NCBI GenBank assembly: GCA_037576195.1
Contig: CM075101.1
Location: 47,306,001-47,370,000 of the forward strand
Length of the DNA: 64,000 nucleotides
Reading direction: 5' to 3'
Source of the DNA: Phytoseiulus persimilis
Lineage: Eukaryota; Arthropoda; Arachnida; Mesostigmata; Phytoseiidae
The position numbers were made by a program, and so were the translations under genes. This document shows, piece by piece, positions 59,521-64,000 of this stretch. Under the pieces are notes generated by a model. It worked only from the letters and a program-made list of their open reading frames with translations. It did no database searches and had not been told where the DNA came from. Positions within the stretch are counted from its first letter, which is position 1, and each line of letters starts with the position of its first letter.

Positions 59521-60920
59521 TCATTCCGTATCACTTCCTGACGAATAGACCATCGGAATCAAGTGGACTTGAGCATTCACTGCAGTGAGCGAATAGAGGA
59601 GGGGAAAGAAGTGTCTTATGCACGAAAACGATCGCTCGACATCAGCGCTTGTAAGAGGAGCATATTTGAAACACAAAATATCTGCGACGGAAAAATTCGG
59701 GATTTGCGAGTCGGCATGGTCACCCTCAAGCCCCTGATAAATTCGTATCATGGTGTCCCTGATTTTTCAGAAGAACTTTCTCGGTACCTGCTTCATCTTC
59801 TCATGCTCTCTCAAAAGACCAAAGTGGTGTCGAGAGGTTGAGCAGTGCAATCGAATTGCTGTATGTAGTTCGGGAATTCCGAAAAGTTTGATGCGATGAA
59901 GTTTGGATTAGATTTCAACCTGCTTGCACGGATGAGCTCCTGGGCTTCCCGGACGGCGGCTGCGTCCTCGCTATCGATTGCATCGACAACGGCTCGGACT
60001 TCCTCGAAGTGCTCCGTGAAGTATAACGGAGCTGAAAACCAAGTTACCCAACGCGTGAAAACTGGCTCGGGTGGAAGAGGAATGTTCAGGGCGTTCGATC
60101 TGAACACCTGAATGCGCGACGGACATTTGCGAAAGATTTTCTTCACATTCGAAACCAAGGAGTGCACTTCTGGGAATGAAACGCGTACTTCCTCGCACCC
60201 ACGGTGCACACCATGAACAATGCAGGTGACATGCACTAGCTTGGGGAACAAAATCTTCGGAGCCCCGCCGGCTTTCTTCATATAGGGAGCTGTATCGCTC
60301 ACAAAAACAAGGACTCTCTCATGGCGGATCCCAGCCGACCAGAGCAAACTGAGGGCGTTGATGAAAATGCGCGATTGTCGAGTGATCTGTCCTCTCCACT
60401 ATCTCGCAATTGAGCAGCATTGGGGTGGTCGGTTTTCCGGGCATGATGCAACCAAAAACAGTATTCACGACGAATTTTCCCTTCACATCCGTTGTTTCGT
60501 CCACAGAGACTCAAATCCCATTGTCTCCGATTGAGCGTTGAATTCTCAATATGACGTTTTCGTAGAGTTTTCTCAGGTATTTGGGAGCGCGTTTTCGGAA
60601 ATCTTCTCAACGAAATCTCGGAAGGAGACATGCTCTACTCTGACTCAAATGTCTTGCAGGCAAATGGTAGCTACGCCGCCAGATAACTGGATACTTTGTG
60701 ACAACTACCTCTCACCGCACTACATCGCCACATTCTCTTCACGATGCCTCTGTTTCGAGGAAGTGTTCGAGTTTCGAACGGAGCGCTCGGAACGTATTTC
60801 CGAAATCTCAACTTGAACATTTAAAATGAAATCCTCCAAGCCGCTCCTGCATTCCTGCACGTTGAATCTCGAATTTGACGGCGCGAAGAGCATTGGAGTG
60901 AGATAGACGATTGAAAACAT
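59521..60920 (-). pseudogene. hAT transposase remnant
   Basis: Segments 5' to 3' on the minus strand. About 60920-60510 is degraded, N-terminal side. 60504-60319 reads DETTDVKGKFVVNTVFGCIM. 60347-59811 is an unbroken 178-codon frame with VFVSDTAPYMKKAG, KLVHVTCIVHGVHR (the hAT CxxH motif), FPEVHSLVSNVKKIF and TRWVTWF (the RW motif). 59751-59521 reads CFKYAPLTSADVERSFS, the conserved dimerisation region, then goes out of the family frame. At least three frame changes or stops separate the pieces, so no full-length transposase can be read. The family call is firm because the catalytic-core, CxxH, RW and C-terminal motifs occur in the right order. Confidence 0.92.
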
Positions 60921-61094
60921 TGGGCAATGCTCCAGCGCGAAGAACAGAAGGGGAGTAGACTGAACAGGCTCACCAGGCAGAGCCAGGCGGAATAGGCAGT
61001 AACAGGCAAAATAGACGAAAATATTCCCAAGTGGGCAACAATAGACAAATGCCTAATTACGGCGAAATGCCTGTTTTGGGCATATCAGGCAATT

Positions 61095-61115
61095 TGCCTG
61101 AACTTCCAAGCTCTG
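61095..61115 (-). repeat. hAT right terminal inverted repeat
   Basis: Reverse complement reads CAGAGCTTGGAAGTT, then CAGGCA; pairs with the left end at 59213. Confidence 0.88.
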
Positions 61116-61123
61116 ATTATCAC
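61116..61123 (+). repeat. Right target-site duplication of the hAT element
   Basis: ATTATCAC, differing at one base from the left copy at 59205. Confidence 0.8.
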
Positions 61124-62032
61124 ACTGTTCGGGATAGAGACCTCGAGCTGAATCGATAGATTAACTTGAGCAGCTGCAAGGAGCCACCTCTCATAAGTAT
61201 CGTTGTCTGGCCTGACGCAGGAACAAAATGAACTGAATATTACCTCCGATAATGGAGGAAAGCACAACATGGATGATGGGCGAGAAATGAGATACAACTG
61301 TCGGACTTTCACCCTGCTCTAGGGACTTCGCACAGAAATCTCCCTGGCCGAACTCAAGCTTCACGATGAACCAGGAACGGAGAGGCATTCCGATGCCCCA
61401 TGCGCTGTGATGTGCGGGCCGGATAAGCGATCCAGGCGATGTTTGTGACGGTGAGATAGAACAGCAAAGAACGTTCTATTTCAAGACCTGCAAGATGTTG
61501 ACATCCAGATGGGAATATATGAAGCCGTGTCTGATAATATACTTTTGCAGCATCATTACAATCTTCCGTATCATAATCACAGGCACATCAACATCGCTTC
61601 CACGTGCGCTGCAAATTTTGGCGCATTCCAAAACCGAGGGTGCTCGGGCAAGGTCGCTCCGCTGGAGTGCGCGCAATAGCTGTTGGCGTCTCAAGCGCTC
61701 GCTGCTATGTAGCTACACTTGGATTCTCATTAGGATATTGGGAAAATTACTCTTCAAAAGAATTCATTGATTCAATGGCTTGCATGGATGATTATTTCGA
61801 ATCATATCTTGTAACGAGTTCAGTCCCTCGGTCTTCTGTGAGAAGTGCCCCGGCCTCTGGGATACAGCCATAGGTACCGATATTTGAGGAGGGGGATGTC
61901 TCGCCCCCTCAGTTCGCGAACTTCGTCTGTTCTGCGGCCGTCAACAAGTACCGTTCGCCGAAGTGCCTCCAGCGAGATTTAAGGCATCCATCGCGAATCG
62001 ACGTCATCTCGCTCTCTGACTACTTTACTGAC

Positions 62033-62060
62033 TCTCCAGACGACAACAGTCGTCTGGAGA
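62033..62060. repeat. Perfect 12-bp hairpin
   Basis: TCTCCAGACGAC, loop AACA, then the exact reverse complement. It lies 20 nt before a GAATTGGG tandem array. A weaker pairing (GAGGGGG with CCCCCTC) occurs near 61890. Confidence 0.85.
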
Positions 62061-62078
62061 TCTGAGCGGTCTTTGACC

Positions 62079-62127
62079 GAATTGGGAACTGGGGGAATTG
62101 GGAATTGGGGAATTGGGACCGATTGGG
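62079..62127 (+). repeat. GAATTGGG imperfect tandem repeat
   Basis: About five copies of an 8-9 bp unit (GAATTGGG with small changes). A simple minisatellite. Confidence 0.8.
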
Positions 62128-64000
62128 TTCAGCGGCGATGAGCTCTGTGAACCCCCTCTGATACATCTGAATGGAGTTTCCTATTCGAGGACCCGATTGC
62201 TGCGAGTTGCAGAATCCAAGGATGTACACTAGCCGAACTGTTGGAGTGATGAAGATCCCTTATTCGCATGGGAACAAGGTGGGACGTATTTTGGAATCCC
62301 GATCTCGTCTGTCCATGGGAAAGGGCTCGAACCTGCCTAGACATCCAAGTCCCAGGTATGACAGGCGAGAGCCAATGTCAGCGGCACGGGGCGCTTAGAA
62401 ACAGCTCGAACCATACACATCAATATCACCCGTCGCGTACAGAGCATGGCGTTCGGTCCGTGTAAGCTTCTCTCCAACTTTCAGACTGACGGAACGTCCG
62501 CGGCACTGTTCGAAGTTCCGCGAAGCGTGAAACATAGAGGAAGTCTAACTAAATGAGCCCATACTCCTTTGGAACGCGTCACTGTGCTCGGAAAAGAGCG
62601 ACCTTGATCCTATACTCGCTTCAACTTATTCTCAGCCTTCTCGGAGGAGAATCATCGAGCTCTGTACCAGAGAGTGGCTGGAGTCAGCCAGGGCCGCATT
62701 CCGGCAGGAGATTCGCGTCGAATATCAAGGAAAAGTTATCTACCGATCATCAAGATCGTCGCGCCGTCTCCTCCGTGATGGGTGATTAGAGATGCACGAT
62801 GCTTGAAGCGAGGTTAATAAGAACCGCCGGTCATGCGCAACGACTGCCTCTCTGCTACAATAATCATCGTCAGCCCGCGAGAGCCTGCAGTCACCTCCAT
62901 TGTTTCAAGTGCGATCCCAAGACAGTTCAGTCTGTGATCTGTGCCAAGGTCTCTGGATATCCGTTCCAGGTAGGCTCTTCAGGTAACACTTCGAAGTAAT
63001 CGGGATGGATCGCGTCTGGAAATCCTTGCTCTGAACCAGAGCAGAGAGCCGCCGGATCGCCTCGAAGAAGACCAACCTCGCTGCATGAACTCGGTTCAAA
63101 GTTTGTTCCGATGATGCATGCCACATTCCCTATCGAGCCGGATCAGATATTGAAGGACCGGGATATTAGACTACTTCCTGAAGTCATCATGATTCCGAGG
63201 ACGACGTGTCGGTTAATGGCCCGCTTGCCCGTTTACATCAGCCCTCTGGTCATTCCTCGAAAAAAAGAGGGAGAGAGAGATTCCCATATCGCCCTTGGCC
63301 AAGGATTCCTGCCCTGATTAAACGTCGCAGATTACGGCTCCAAGAGCGCACGGGCTATGAACTTGAGGTAATCTCCGAGAGAAGCTCGCATTCACAGAAG
63401 TCTTGGAAGCAAGCCAGGGGCTATCGACGTGTGTTTACGAACACACCTTCAAGGGCAAGTTGGTGTCTGAGCCCTAGAGAGAAGGATTTACAACTTTCCC
63501 TCGCGTCGCTGTTCAGTGAAAAGGGAGTCCCGCTTCCGGGTGATGAGACTCTCTGACGCGGTATGATATCGAAATAACTTGAAGAATGAGATTACCATTC
63601 CGCTGAGCTGGGGATCCCACGAGAGTACTCTCGCGCTCACTTGGAAGAGCAGAATCTCAAGGGCGTTCCACGTCGACTCAACCCCCAGGAAACGGAGACA
63701 TCCGGTACCCTCCAAGAAACGGACGGTGACAGAGAATTCCCTTCCAGGCAACATCAACGCGAGATACTGGACCCGATCATCGGCGATCACGCCATTCAGA
63801 GAAATTGCCAATTGCATTTTCTGGCACGCACTAGTAGTCGCTTAACACTACAATCTATTATACGATGTCGTTGTAAATGACAGACTGTCTGCCCTTCTCG
63901 CCCAACACCGAGGAATCCCAGACACGATTTCTGCTCAAAACTGGTTCGCAACGTGTTGAGAGGCAAAGTAGCTATTCAAAGTTGAGCTTGTGCATGAAGG

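Larger units (their letters stand above)
59213..61115 (-). mobile_element. hAT DNA transposon, both ends present, transposase decayed
   Basis: 1,903 bp bounded by terminal inverted repeats that share AGAGCTTGGAAGTT, one mismatch, then AGGCA; the outermost base also differs (T against C). It is flanked by an 8-bp target duplication matching at 7 of 8 bases. Just inside both ends are clusters of AGGC-containing repeats (about 59228-59320 and 60967-61100), the kind of subterminal repeats where hAT transposases bind. A transposase remnant runs on the minus strand. A 19-bp perfect hairpin sits at 59411-59452. Ends and target duplication are well kept while the coding part is broken, so this copy is non-autonomous but could in principle have been moved by a related active element. 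Confidence 0.92.
61124..64000. other. Right end of window, no gene recognised
   Basis: Open frames at 61604-61873 (+), 62553-62789 (+), 63206-63556 (+) and 63817-63488 (-, 109 codons from an ATG, preceded by an in-frame stop) have no recognised domain. A hairpin and a GAATTGGG tandem repeat lie near 62.05 kb. A gene continuing past 64000 cannot be excluded. Confidence 0.45.

Noticed and set aside
63220-63290. Short SPLVIPRKKEG string resembling a reverse transcriptase motif
   Set aside because: The flanking residues do not continue the motif, so it is a chance likeness.

Overview
The window looks like nuclear DNA of a chelicerate, most likely a predatory (phytoseiid-type) mite. The reasons are animal genes split by GT-AG introns, a secreted protein of the mite group 7 allergen type, near-even base composition and two strongly divergent rhodopsin-like receptors. 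The species is an inference. All exon models were read by eye from splice sites, intron phase and family resemblance.

Layout, left to right. (1) 212-16625 (+): the 3' thirteen exons of a crossveinless-2/BMPER gene (VWC repeats, VWD, C8, TIL); its signal peptide and first half-VWC lie before the window. (2) 16626-22896: intergenic, no gene recognised. (3) 22940-42760 (+): a type I membrane protein with a signal-peptide exon, an inferred 14.4 kb first intron, a long Ser/Thr/Pro-r-rich ectodomain, EGF, SEA, two EGF modules, one membrane span and a cytoplasmic tail; its poly(A) signal is at 43292. (4) 43690-44521 (+): the 3' piece of a CR1/Jockey-like LINE. (5) 45060-46852 (-): divergent seven-helix receptor 1. 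(6) 49128-50291 (+): group 7 allergen-like secreted protein, tail to tail with (7) 50504-52136 (-): divergent seven-helix receptor 2, 355 aa. (8) 53114-55746 (-): a complete DEF8 orthologue (C1 domain plus Rubicon-homology zinc clusters), 469 aa. (9) 59213-61115: a hAT DNA transposon with matched terminal inverted repeats, a 7-of-8 target-site duplication and a decayed transposase on the minus strand. (10) 61124-64000: no gene recognised.

The genes do not form a pathway. They cover BMP modulation outside the cell (cv-2), a cell-surface or apical-matrix mucin, two receptors of unknown ligand, a lipid-binding-type secreted protein and an endolysosomal adaptor. The points most worth a second look are the two receptors, which lack most of the usual class A switch residues, two intron-phase conflicts (first junction of receptor 1, exon 3/4 of the allergen-like gene), the intact-ended hAT with an internal perfect hairpin, and several unexplained hairpins and C-tracts. 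No old virus copy or capsid- or envelope-bearing element was recognised.
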